64,000 nucleotides of DNA from Prosthecochloris ethylica. Its GTDB lineage: Bacteria; Bacteroidota; Chlorobiia; Chlorobiales; Chlorobiaceae. The notes under the pieces are model-generated. The model saw only the letters and a program-made list of their open reading frames with translations, was not told the origin of the DNA and ran no database searches. The stretch lies in the NCBI RefSeq assembly GCF_015234275.1, contig NZ_JADGII010000002.1; one strand, 5' to 3'. Of the stretch, positions 1-7,916 are shown one piece after another (position 1 is the first letter of the stretch; each line of letters starts with the position of its first letter). The position numbers and the translations under genes were made by a program.

Positions 1-271
1 CAGGGTGTTTCTTTTCCAGGCGGGATTGATTGCCGGTATCGGTATCGCGGCCGGCAATCTGCTTGCGCTGGGATATTCTCTCTTCGAGCTCAGGTTTCAC
101 CTGATTACGCTGCCTGAGAAAAACTATTTTATCAAACACCTGCCGATTCTGATCGATCCTGTCGACTATCTGCTCGTCTCCGCTGTCGTGGCCGTGCTCA
201 CCATTGTGTTCGCCATGGTGCCGGCTCGTGTGGCGTCATCGCTCAAACCGGCCAATGCATTACTGACATGA
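1..271 (+). CDS. LolC/LolE-type ABC permease, C-terminal part
   Basis: Only the last ~90 residues lie in the window; the reading frame is open through the left edge, so the start is outside. The visible part has two hydrophobic helices (around residues 5-25 and 55-75) separated by a short polar loop, and ends in a conserved-looking PARVASSLKPANALLT tail. That is the typical end of FtsX-fold permeases of the lipoprotein-releasing (Lol) or MacB type. A second permease of the same type follows after 19 nt, so the two probably form one envelope ABC complex whose ATPase is not in view. Family assignment is by pattern only. Confidence 0.7.
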   Translation, partial: RVFLFQAGLIAGIGIAAGNLLALGYSLFELRFHLITLPEKNYFIKHLPILIDPVDYLLVSAVVAVLTIVFAMVPARVASSLKPANALLT

Positions 272-290
272 ATACCACCAGGCCAGTGCT

Positions 291-1556
291 ATGAGTTTTT
301 TCACTCCCGGGTTATGGATTGCCCAACGCTTCAGTTTTGCCCGCAAGCGGTTCAGGGTCATCAATATCATCTCTGCCATCAGCCTCGCCGGCATTATCGT
401 CGGGGTCAGTACGCTGCTGATTGTTCTGAGTGTCCTGAACGGGTTTCAGCAGCTCGCATGGGACCTGTTTACCACGGTAGAAAGTCCGGTGCAGGTTCTT
501 CCGGCCACAGGGAGGAATATGGAGGTATCTGACGCTCTGCTTTCAAGGCTCGAAGCTATCGAGGAGGTTACGGCAGCCGAACCGTTTGCCGAAGGCCAGG
601 CTATACTTGCCGGTCCGGATGGCAGCGGAGAACTGGTGATGGTCAAGGGAATAACCCCTGCTGCACATGACAGGCTCCAGCAGCAGAGCGGCCGGGCTTT
701 TCCGTTTTTTCGGCAGAACACGATTTCTGTCGGTGAGATACTCGCGTATAAAGCACATCTTCAGCTTCCGCAGGAGGTGAAAATTTTCAGTCCAGAGCTT
801 ATTTCAACCGGTCTTGAATCTCTGTCGCAGCCGTGGCTTCTGCCGGCACTTTCGTTTCCTGTTGTGAGGGTGGAGTCCATTTTTTCTCTTCAGCGTATTT
901 TCAATGAGCACTATGTACTTACATCACGGCAGATGGCCCGGACCATTCTTCTGCAGAAGGAGGACGAATACTCGGGTATCGATATCCGCGGCAGCGGCAA
1001 TCGTGGAGAACAGTGGCGCCTGCAGGAGAATATCGAAGCATGGATGCGCTCCGAGGGGCTTGAAGAGAGTTACCGTGTCCGGCCGCTCGAAGAGAAATAC
1101 CGCGATATTTTCGGAGTCATGCAGATCGAGAAGTGGGTGAGTTTCAGCATTCTGATGCTGGTGATTCTTGTCGCTGCACTCAGCCTGACAGGTTCACTGA
1201 CCATGACCGCCATCGACAAGCAGAAAGAACTGTTCTATCTCCGCTGCCTCGGCCTGGATCGCAGAGGGTTTCTTTCGATTTTTCTTGTCGAGGGAATAAT
1301 GATCGGCGGGGCAGGAACACTGACCGGCATGATGATAGCGTGGCTTGTCTGCAGCGCCCAGCAGCGTTTCGGGCTGGTGGAACTTCCCTCCAAGAGCGCA
1401 TTCATCATCGATGCGTATCCTGTCTCGATGGTCTGGTCGGATTTCGTCATTGTCGCCTGTGCGGCCATGGGGGTGTCGGTCCTGGTGAGTCTCTATCCCG
1501 CGTTCAAGGCAGTGATGATTGCTGAAAACAGAGGACTGGAATCGAAAGCGGAATAG
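291..1556 (+). CDS. LolC/LolE-family ABC transporter permease
   Basis: A 421-residue protein with the FtsX-family layout: one N-terminal membrane helix (about residues 25-50), a large periplasmic domain (about 50-275), then three C-terminal helices. Two motifs fit the LolC/E family, which extracts lipoproteins from the inner membrane for transfer to the outer membrane: FARKRFRVINIISAISLAG at the N-terminus and KQKELFYLRCLGLDRRG in the cytoplasmic loop after the second helix. The length matches the family (about 400-420). It sits 19 nt behind another such permease, which suggests a LolCE-like pair. Which of the two is LolC and which LolE cannot be said. Confidence 0.82.
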   Translation: MSFFTPGLWIAQRFSFARKRFRVINIISAISLAGIIVGVSTLLIVLSVLNGFQQLAWDLFTTVESPVQVLPATGRNMEVSDALLSRLEAIEEVTAAEPFAEGQAILAGPDGSGELVMVKGITPAAHDRLQQQSGRAFPFFRQNTISVGEILAYKAHLQLPQEVKIFSPELISTGLESLSQPWLLPALSFPVVRVESIFSLQRIFNEHYVLTSRQMARTILLQKEDEYSGIDIRGSGNRGEQWRLQENIEAWMRSEGLEESYRVRPLEEKYRDIFGVMQIEKWVSFSILMLVILVAALSLTGSLTMTAIDKQKELFYLRCLGLDRRGFLSIFLVEGIMIGGAGTLTGMMIAWLVCSAQQRFGLVELPSKSAFIIDAYPVSMVWSDFVIVACAAMGVSVLVSLYPAFKAVMIAENRGLESKAE

Positions 1557-1573
1557 AGCGACCGGGTTCTCTG

Positions 1574-1972
1574 TTACTCCTTGTCGAACGCATCGACCAC
1601 CACGGCTCCCATCGATGCCGGAAACGATATGACGATCATCCGTTTCAGAGCGAGGGACGGATCCTGCAGAAGCGGAAGGCGGTCAAGAGCCAGGAGCACG
1701 ATGGCCACCACAGCGAGCGTGATCAGGTAGTCCAGGGCGCTGCGGAACAGAAAGGCGGGGATGCGGCCGCTGACCCGTCCCTGAAAAATAGACTGGTAGG
1801 CGAACAGCATGATGAAACCGAGGGAAAGCAGAACGATGACGAAGAGGTTGGCCGGAGGAAGCGTCTGACCGAAGTGCCAGGACTCTTCTGAAAAAGCGAT
1901 AGGGACCGAGAGAGCTGCCGCTCCTATGATCACCTGGCCGATATCTTCAAAATTGGTTTTGTTGTCCTGCAC
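1574..1972 (-). CDS. Small integral membrane protein, DUF2391-like
   Basis: A 132-residue, strongly hydrophobic protein with three or four predicted membrane helices (about residues 12-30, 42-62, 80-100 and 110-126). The opening GQVIIGAAALSVPIAFSEE resembles the DUF2391 family of putative integral membrane proteins, whose function is unknown; I recall the family but cannot search it. The start is GTG with no strong ribosome-binding site. It converges with the upstream permease, 17 nt apart, and lies behind a rubredoxin gene on the same strand but separated from it by a terminator. It could be a shortened member of its family. Confidence 0.55.
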   Translation of the reverse strand: MQDNKTNFEDIGQVIIGAAALSVPIAFSEESWHFGQTLPPANLFVIVLLSLGFIMLFAYQSIFQGRVSGRIPAFLFRSALDYLITLAVVAIVLLALDRLPLLQDPSLALKRMIVISFPASMGAVVVDAFDKE

Positions 1973-1989
1973 TGCCGCGGAGAGGTAAA

Positions 1990-2031
1990 ACAGGAGCGGC
2001 GGTTCCTGTGAAAAGGACCGCCGCTCCCTGT
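1990..2031 (-). terminator. Rho-independent terminator after rubredoxin
   Basis: A GC-rich stem pairs CAGGAGCGGCGG with CCGCCGCTCCCTG around a short loop. On the minus strand it is followed by TTTTACCTCT. It begins 19 nt after the rubredoxin stop codon and separates that gene from the DUF2391-like gene. Confidence 0.8.
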
Positions 2032-2049
2032 CATTACAGAATTACAGAA

Positions 2050-2214
2050 TCACTCTTCAACTTTTTCGAACAGGGATTTGTCGACACCGCAGACCGGGCA
2101 GACCCAGTCATCAGGAATATCCTCGAACGCTGTTCCCGCTTCTACACCGTTATCCGGATCGCCGTATTCCGGATCATATACATAGCCGCAAGGCCCGCAT
2201 ACCCATTTATCCAT
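2050..2214 (-). CDS. Rubredoxin
   Basis: A 54-residue protein beginning MDKWVCGPCGYVYDPEYGD. It carries the two rubredoxin knuckles CGPCG (Cys 6 and 9) and CPVCG (Cys 39 and 42), which bind a single iron. The usual aromatic and proline residues (Y11, W37, P40) are present and the length is typical. The start ATG is preceded by AAGGAGATTTCC. Rubredoxins shuttle electrons in anaerobes, for example to oxygen- or peroxide-reducing enzymes; no obvious partner is adjacent. It is a single-gene transcript closed by a good terminator. Confidence 0.96.
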   Translation of the reverse strand: MDKWVCGPCGYVYDPEYGDPDNGVEAGTAFEDIPDDWVCPVCGVDKSLFEKVEE

Positions 2215-2332
2215 GGAAATCTCCTTGTTTTTTGTTTTCTGTTTGCTGGTTGTTTCTGTATGACCCGCAAATTGTGATACGGGGTTATGGTACAGAAGTT
2301 ATGCATCTAACACTGTTTTTCCGGCAAAAAGT

Positions 2333-2830
2333 TCAGTGTGACGGAATTTTTTTGCGGAAGACCGTCATCCCGGATCTCGTAAACCCGTTTTTTTCGTAAA
2401 AACCATGAGCGAGGGTATTGTCACTGTCGGTCAGCAGTGTGATGCGTCCGAATTCATGCTTTTCTGCATAGCACGAAACGGCCTCCAGCAGCTGCGAACC
2501 GATACCCTGGCCCCTCGAGGCAGGATCGACAACCATATCTTCGAGAAGCAGCACTCTCTGTCCGAGTGCGGTGCTCACGGTGTTGAGCAGCACGACCATA
2601 CCGCAGACGGCACGGGATGAAGGATGACGTGCTACGAAAATGATCCCGGCCTCGGGACGATCGACGATCATCCCGAGCCCACGATACTGGCGCTCCCTGT
2701 CCGGCATGAATTCAGCTTCCTGTGAGAAGAGGTGGTGAAGAAGGCTGATGCAGTCATCGATATCGTTCCGGGTTGCAGGGCGAATGATGGGGCAGGAGGG
2801 CTGTGTTTTCTTACGGTTTGCGGAACTCAT
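2333..2830 (-). CDS. GNAT family N-acetyltransferase
   Basis: A 165-residue GNAT protein. Motif A, the acetyl-CoA pyrophosphate loop, is visible as VVDPASRGQGIGSQLLE (around residues 100-116), preceded by the LLLEDMVV strand. The C-terminal strand and helix (NTLAHGFYEKNGFTRSG) end the fold. Overall it resembles small stand-alone acetyltransferases such as those acting on amino acids or polyamines; the substrate cannot be told. It diverges from the lipocalin gene, with 65 nt between the two starts. Confidence 0.88.
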   Translation of the reverse strand: MSSANRKKTQPSCPIIRPATRNDIDDCISLLHHLFSQEAEFMPDRERQYRGLGMIVDRPEAGIIFVARHPSSRAVCGMVVLLNTVSTALGQRVLLLEDMVVDPASRGQGIGSQLLEAVSCYAEKHEFGRITLLTDSDNTLAHGFYEKNGFTRSGMTVFRKKIPSH

Positions 2831-2895
2831 TGTGTCTGATAGGATTTTATTTGTATGTCATGCAGCTCTGAAACTAATCTTATCAGAAAAAAAGT

Positions 2896-3378
2896 ATGCT
2901 GAAAAAACTGTTTCGAAAAAAAACTGTTGCACGTGAGCCCGCGACCGTCGATGCTGTCGATGTTGCCCGGTACTGCGGTACATGGTATGAGATTGCGTCC
3001 TATCAGCCGAAGGAACAGAGGCGCTGCAGGCGTACGAAAGCTGAATATACCCTGAACCCTGAAGGGTATGTCGATGTACGCAACTCCTGTCAGGCAAAAG
3101 GGCGCGAACGATCCGTGAGGGCCAAAGCGTTTCCGGTTCCCGATTCCGGAAATGCGAAGCTGAAAGTTCAGTTTTTCCGTTTCTTCAAGGGTGATTACTG
3201 GGTGGTCGACCTTGCAGATGATTATTCGTGGGCTGCGGTCTCAGGCCCCACGTCGCGCAATCTCTGGATTCTCAGTCGCACCCCCTACATGACGGATGAG
3301 CTCTACAGATCACTGGCGGAACGGCTTGCTGAAAAAGGATTCGATACGGCCCGGCTGGTGAAGACCGATCAGCAGTGA
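2896..3378 (+). CDS. Lipocalin family protein (Blc-like)
   Basis: A 160-residue protein with the lipocalin signature YCGTWYEIASYQ near residue 30 (the G-x-W motif of strand A). Later motifs also fit the bacterial lipocalin Blc/apolipoprotein D group: KAEYTLNPEGYVDVRNSC, GDYWVVDL and RNLWILSRTP. Such proteins bind lipids or other hydrophobic molecules. Escherichia coli Blc is an outer-membrane lipoprotein, but here the N-terminus (MLKKLFRKKTVAREP) has neither a hydrophobic signal core nor a lipobox, so the protein may be cytoplasmic. Confidence 0.88.
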   Translation: MLKKLFRKKTVAREPATVDAVDVARYCGTWYEIASYQPKEQRRCRRTKAEYTLNPEGYVDVRNSCQAKGRERSVRAKAFPVPDSGNAKLKVQFFRFFKGDYWVVDLADDYSWAAVSGPTSRNLWILSRTPYMTDELYRSLAERLAEKGFDTARLVKTDQQ

Positions 3379-3490
3379 GACGGCTTTTTTGGACAGGGCT
3401 TGCCGTGCTGCGATCGATTTTCAGTTCTGTCAGCCATACTGTATTTTACGCCTCGGCTTATAGATTTTGTTCAGCAAGACGTTCTGGTTC

Positions 3491-4129
3491 ATGGATGGTT
3501 TCTGGCTTTCGTTCGCGATGATTTTTCTCGCTGAGCTTGGCGACAAGTCTCAGCTTCTTGCTTTGACCCTTGCGACGTGTTACAGCCCCGGTATTGTGCT
3601 CTGGGGAATTTTCTGGTCGACACTAGCAGTTCACGTGTTTTCTGCAGCCATTGGAGCCATGATGGGCGGGCTGATCCCGACGGACTGGATCATGTTTCTC
3701 GCCGGCCTGTCGTTCATTGCCTACGGGTTCTGGACATTGAGAGGCGATCACCTGGATGATGACGAAGCTTCCTGCAAGGTGACGATTCACCCGTTCTGGC
3801 TTGTTTTTTCCACCTTTTTTCTCGCTGAACTCGGCGATAAAACGATGCTGGGTACCGTAAGTCTTGCAGCAACCATTCCGTTCGTTCCGGTCTGGATCGG
3901 TTCGACGCTTGGAATGGTTGCTTCTGACGCTCTTGCCATTCTTGCCGGAACCATGCTGGGAAAACAACTGCCCGAAAAAGCGATTGCGACAGGTGCCGGA
4001 CTTGTCTTTTTTGCGTTCGGGGCATGGAGTATGTACGAAGGAGGGCAGGAGCTCGGGGCCGCTGTCTGGGGAGTGTCTGCACTGGCTGTTGTCATCATGG
4101 GGGTACTGTTTCTGCGTTCGCACCGTTGA
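3491..4129 (+). CDS. GDT1/TMEM165 (UPF0016) family cation exporter
   Basis: A membrane protein of about 212 residues made of two homologous halves. Each half carries the family signature E-x-G-D-K-[ST]: LAELGDKSQLLALTLA in the first and LAELGDKTMLGTVSLA in the second. The acidic residues of these motifs are thought to bind Mn2+ or Ca2+ for export in exchange for protons. Six helices are expected. I start at the ATG at 3491 because the protein then opens directly into the first helix; an upstream TTG at 3467 would add eight residues. It is a single gene. Confidence 0.87.
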   Translation: MDGFWLSFAMIFLAELGDKSQLLALTLATCYSPGIVLWGIFWSTLAVHVFSAAIGAMMGGLIPTDWIMFLAGLSFIAYGFWTLRGDHLDDDEASCKVTIHPFWLVFSTFFLAELGDKTMLGTVSLAATIPFVPVWIGSTLGMVASDALAILAGTMLGKQLPEKAIATGAGLVFFAFGAWSMYEGGQELGAAVWGVSALAVVIMGVLFLRSHR

Positions 4130-4245
4130 GTTTCCAGCGGCCGGGTTGCGTGAGGGTTGCCGGTATGCTATTTTCCTGTTGTCCCTGTTCTGCAGTTACG
4201 TTTCACTATTGACGGGCAGTCCATTTGCCCTCGAGCATCCTCACC

Positions 4246-4914
4246 ATGAGTTCTCTGATCAGTTTAGAGCATCTTGGCTTTTCCTATGACTCTTCGTCGG
4301 CACCACTGTTTGACGATGTGAACCTCGAGATCAGTCGTGGTGATTTTCTGCTGATCCGCGGAGCTTCAGGAACAGGAAAGTCGACACTTCTGCGGCTTGT
4401 CTGCCGCCTGCAGCCGCATTGCCGCGGGAGAATTCTCTTCAAGGGCAGAACGGTCGAATCCATTCCTCCGGCCGAATTGCGCCGCCAGGTTCTCTACACC
4501 ACGCAGCTGCCGGCCATGATGGACGGGACTGTGAGGGCCAATCTGCTGTTTCCCTTTTCATTCGAAAGCAACCGCGAAAAAGCTGTTCCGCCGGACGACG
4601 CTCTCCGGGGTATGCTCGAGGAGTTTTATCTGCACGATATCCCGCTCGACCATCATGCACTCAACCTGTCGGTAGGCCAGCAGCAGCGTGTCGCCCTGAT
4701 GCGGGCGATTCTTCAGAAGCCAGAGGTGATCCTGTTCGACGAACCGACATCCGCACTTGACGGCGAAAGCGCTTCGATGGTTTTTCGCATTATCGAGCAT
4801 CTCAACCGTGATCAGCAGATGACGGTCGTCATGGTCACGCACAGCGACTACAGGCCTGAACGGATAACACCGGCGATCTATCTTCTCGAACATCGTAAAC
4901 TTCGTCGCCTATGA
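4246..4914 (+). CDS. fetA: ABC transporter ATP-binding protein, FetA-like
   Basis: A 222-residue ATPase with Walker A GASGTGKST, signature NLSVGQQQRVALMRA, Walker B VILFDEPTSALD and the switch histidine in VMVTHSD. It pairs with the permease that follows, which overlaps it by 4 nt (ATGA). The pair corresponds to FetAB/YbbLM, reported as an iron exporter that limits oxidative stress. The ATG at 4246 is chosen over a TTG at 4225 because the family begins with the L-I-S-L-E-H strand. Metal specificity is inferred from the family. Confidence 0.85.
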   Translation: MSSLISLEHLGFSYDSSSAPLFDDVNLEISRGDFLLIRGASGTGKSTLLRLVCRLQPHCRGRILFKGRTVESIPPAELRRQVLYTTQLPAMMDGTVRANLLFPFSFESNREKAVPPDDALRGMLEEFYLHDIPLDHHALNLSVGQQQRVALMRAILQKPEVILFDEPTSALDGESASMVFRIIEHLNRDQQMTVVMVTHSDYRPERITPAIYLLEHRKLRRL

Positions 4915-5696
4915 ACCCGCCTCTCGATATCAGTCTCTGGCAGCTGCTCCTGGGGCTTGTGTTTATTCTCGTTGCCCAGGTGACCTCCGTGGTCTACCAT
5001 CTCGGCCTGAACAGGGATATCTCGATCGGGACGCTGAGAACGTTTGCCCAGCTGTTTCTGATGGGGTATGTGCTGTCGTTCATTTTCGGCAGTGACAATG
5101 TCTGGCTGACACTGGGCGTGTTCGGGGTCATGGTGGTGTCGGCATCGTTCATCATCAAGGGGCGTGTCAGGGAAAAGTCCGTTCCCTATATCCTTCCGAC
5201 GGTACTGACCATGTTTGCCAGTTATTTTGCTACAGCTGTATTTGTTTCAGGGGTGATCGTCGGCGTCGAACCCTGGTGGGAACCCCGCTATTTTCTGCCG
5301 CTCGGCGGCATGGTGATCGGCAATTCGATGTCTGCGCTTGCCATTGCCATCGAACGTCTGTTCAGTGAACTCCGTCAGCAGAAAAACATGGTGGAAACGC
5401 GTCTCTGCCTGGGTGCGAACTATCGTGAAGCGAGCCAGGACATATTCCGCAATGCGATCAGTGCAGGCATGATTCCTTCTATCAACGCCATGATGGGCGT
5501 CGGACTGGTATTCATTCCGGGAATGATGGCCGGCCAGGTTCTTGCAGGAGCCGATCCACTGCAGGCTGTGCGCTACCAGATTGTCATCATGCTGATGCTG
5601 GTCGGCTCGACAGCCCTGACGTCGTTCGTCACCATCCGTATTGTCCGCCGCCGGTGCTTCGGAAAGGGGGAAGAGCTACTTCTTGGGTCCGGGTAG
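4911..5696 (+). CDS. fetB: ABC transporter permease, FetB-like (UPF0014)
   Basis: A 261-residue protein with about six or seven membrane helices. Family-typical stretches are LRTFAQLFLMGYVLSFIF, GGMVIGNSMSALAIAIERL and RLCLGANYREASQDIFRNA (the cytoplasmic coupling loop that contacts the ATPase). SINAMMGVGLVFIPGMMAGQ, followed by a final two-helix segment, completes the FetB/YbbM layout. Translation is coupled to fetA by a 4-nt overlap. Its last 21 nt overlap the end of the convergent lgt gene. Confidence 0.87.
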   Translation: MNPPLDISLWQLLLGLVFILVAQVTSVVYHLGLNRDISIGTLRTFAQLFLMGYVLSFIFGSDNVWLTLGVFGVMVVSASFIIKGRVREKSVPYILPTVLTMFASYFATAVFVSGVIVGVEPWWEPRYFLPLGGMVIGNSMSALAIAIERLFSELRQQKNMVETRLCLGANYREASQDIFRNAISAGMIPSINAMMGVGLVFIPGMMAGQVLAGADPLQAVRYQIVIMLMLVGSTALTSFVTIRIVRRRCFGKGEELLLGSG

Positions 5697-6521
5697 CGTT
5701 CTGCAGTACCAGAGGATGCCCGCGCCTGCGATCATCATGGCGACACAGAGGACCTGCCCCATGGAAAGACCCATCAGGACAAAGCCGAGATGAGCATCGG
5801 GTTCGCGGACGTATTCGATGAAAAACCGGACGAAGCCATAGCCGAACAGGTACAGGCCTGAGAGAAACCCCGGATAGGGTGAGCGTTGTTTCACGCTCCA
5901 GAGCAGGAGAAACAGCACCACTCCCTCGAAAAACGCTTCGTAGAGCTGTGATGGATGGCGCAGTCCGGATCCCGGCGCGAGAGGGAAGTACATGCCGACA
6001 GCAGCATCCGTCACCCTGCCATAGAGTTCTCCGTTGATGAAATTGCCCAGGCGCCCGAACAGGTAACCCAGCGGCAGGGCAGGAATGAAGAGGTCGATCG
6101 TGGTGAGAAAGCCGGTGCTGCGGCTCCTGGCGAACAGCCAGATGGCAATGATGACCCCGATGACCCCGCCATGGTACGACATTCCCGCGATACCGCTGAA
6201 TGTACATCCACCTGAAAAGTTCAGCGGAATGATGGACCCGAGCGGGTTGGAGATGAATTCAGGAAAACTGTAAAACAGCAGGTATCCCAGGCGACCGCCG
6301 ACCAGGACCCCGACCATTGCCCAGGTCAGGGCATCACCCGTGAACGATGTGGAGTAGGGGAGCTTTTCGTTGCTGATGCGGTAACGTGTCAGCAGGTAGA
6401 CTACCGCAAACGCGATGATGTACATCAAGCCGTACCAGCGGATCGCGAAACCGCCGACAGAAAACAGTACCGGATCCATCCGGGAAGGGAGGTGCTGCCA
6501 CCAGTAAACCAGGGTATCCAT
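5676..6521 (-). CDS. lgt: Prolipoprotein diacylglyceryl transferase
   Basis: A 281-residue integral membrane enzyme that moves diacylglycerol from phosphatidylglycerol to the lipobox cysteine of prolipoproteins, the first step of lipoprotein maturation. Family motifs seen are IRWYGLMYI (N-terminal helix), GGRLGYLLFYS, MSYHGGVIG (the essential H-G-G region) and the Lgt signature GRLGNFINGELYGR. The C-terminal part includes FIEYVREPD. The length is typical. Lipobox-containing products in this window (the YXWGXW, 3D, 190-residue and entericidin-like lipoproteins) would be its substrates. Confidence 0.95.
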   Translation of the reverse strand: MDTLVYWWQHLPSRMDPVLFSVGGFAIRWYGLMYIIAFAVVYLLTRYRISNEKLPYSTSFTGDALTWAMVGVLVGGRLGYLLFYSFPEFISNPLGSIIPLNFSGGCTFSGIAGMSYHGGVIGVIIAIWLFARSRSTGFLTTIDLFIPALPLGYLFGRLGNFINGELYGRVTDAAVGMYFPLAPGSGLRHPSQLYEAFFEGVVLFLLLWSVKQRSPYPGFLSGLYLFGYGFVRFFIEYVREPDAHLGFVLMGLSMGQVLCVAMMIAGAGILWYCRTLPGPKK

Positions 6522-6572
6522 GCCAAAAGGGAAAAAACAGCAGGTGAAAGGAGATTATTCAGGTCGAAATCC

Positions 6573-6600
6573 TTGAAATAGGAGCTAATATAATTATATT
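6573..6600 (+). promoter_or_regulatory. Candidate sigma-70-type promoter of aclBA
   Basis: TTGAAA and TATATT are separated by 16 nt, ending 61 nt before the aclB start codon, in an AT-rich gap after lgt. The same geometry (TTGACA, 16 nt, TATATT) occurs before the Tad pilus operon. Assigned by eye only. Confidence 0.4.
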
Positions 6601-6661
6601 TTAGCTTTGCGCTGTTTTAATGTTCTCGTTTTCACACTTTTAACAAAAATATCGATTCAGA

Positions 6662-7861
6662 ATGGCAAAAATACTTGAAGGGTCAGCAATGAAGTTTTTC
6701 AACAAGTGGGGCATCCCGGTGCCAAACTATGTTGTTGTTATGGACCCGAACAGACTGGCTCAACTGGGCGAAGCAAACAAGTGGCTGAGAGAATCCAAGC
6801 TTGTTGTGAAAGCTCATGAAGCAATCGGCGGCAGGTTCAAGCTCGGCCTCGTCAAAATCGGCCTGAATCTCGAGGAAGCAGTCGAGGCGGCACGGGAAAT
6901 GATCGGTAAAAAGGTGGGTACCGCTGAAATCCGGCAGGTTATCGTGGCTGAAATGCTCGATCATGACGAAGAATACTATATCTCCATGGCCGGCAATCGT
7001 GACGGTGCCGAACTCCTGCTGTCATCGAAAGGCGGTGTGGATATCGAGGATAACTGGGAGAGTGTCCGCCGTATCGCTATTCCTGTCGATGACGCTCCCT
7101 CCATTGAGTCGCTGACAGAGCTAGCCATCGATGCAGGATTTCCTGAAGGTGAAATCGCAGAACGTGTGGCAAAAATTGCGTCACGACTGATTCTCTGTTT
7201 CGACAATGAAGACGCACAGTCTATCGAGATCAATCCGCTCGTTATCCGCAAGAGCGACATGCGCTTCGCTGCGCTTGACGCTGTGATGAACGTGGACTGG
7301 GATGCACGGTTCCGTCATCCTGACTGGGATTTCAAACCGGTCTCCGAAATCGGTCGTCCGTTTACCGAAGCCGAGCAGCAGATCATGGATATCGACTCCA
7401 GAATCAAGGGGTCTGTCAAATTTGTCGAGGTTCCCGGTGGTGAAGTGGCTCTCCTGACGGCTGGCGGCGGTGCTTCAGTGTTCTATGCCGACGCTGTCGT
7501 TGCCCGTGGCGGTACGATCGCCAACTATGCGGAGTACTCCGGTGCGCCGGCCGACTGGGCTGTGGAAGCTCTGACGGAAACTCTCTGTCAGCTGCCGAAT
7601 ATCAAGCACATTATCGTCGGCGGCGCCATCGCCAACTTCACCGATGTGAAAGCCACCTTCGGCGGTATTATCAACGGACTGCGTGAAAGCAAGGCAAACG
7701 GCTATCTCGACGGTGTGAAAATATGGGTGCGTCGCGGCGGCCCGAACGAAGCCGAAGGGCTTGCGGCTATCAGCAAGCTGAAAGACGAAGGCTTCGAGAT
7801 TCATGTCTACGATCGCAACATGCCGATGACCGATATTGTCGACCTGGCAATGAATTCATAA
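6662..7861 (+). CDS. aclB: ATP-citrate lyase, small subunit
   Basis: A 399-residue subunit of the two-subunit ATP-citrate lyase that cleaves citrate to acetyl-CoA and oxaloacetate with ATP and CoA, the key step of the reductive TCA cycle in green sulfur bacteria. The N-terminal half is an ATP-grasp domain like succinyl-CoA synthetase beta (GGRFKLGLVKIGLNLEEA; metal/ATP site IEINPLVI around residue 190). The C-terminal part is the CoA-ligase-like domain with LLTAGGGASVFYADAV and IIVGGAIANFTDV. Length and order match the Chlorobium aclB-aclA operon. No strong Shine-Dalgarno is seen before the ATG. Confidence 0.95.
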   Translation: MAKILEGSAMKFFNKWGIPVPNYVVVMDPNRLAQLGEANKWLRESKLVVKAHEAIGGRFKLGLVKIGLNLEEAVEAAREMIGKKVGTAEIRQVIVAEMLDHDEEYYISMAGNRDGAELLLSSKGGVDIEDNWESVRRIAIPVDDAPSIESLTELAIDAGFPEGEIAERVAKIASRLILCFDNEDAQSIEINPLVIRKSDMRFAALDAVMNVDWDARFRHPDWDFKPVSEIGRPFTEAEQQIMDIDSRIKGSVKFVEVPGGEVALLTAGGGASVFYADAVVARGGTIANYAEYSGAPADWAVEALTETLCQLPNIKHIIVGGAIANFTDVKATFGGIINGLRESKANGYLDGVKIWVRRGGPNEAEGLAAISKLKDEGFEIHVYDRNMPMTDIVDLAMNS

Positions 7862-7916
7862 GTTTCCGTGGAGCCAACAAGCAGAAATTGATCAACTTTA
7901 AAATCCGAATATAACA

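Noticed and set aside
2008..2277. Plus-strand open frame of 89 codons opposite the rubredoxin gene
   Set aside because: It is antisense to a certain rubredoxin gene and has no features of its own.
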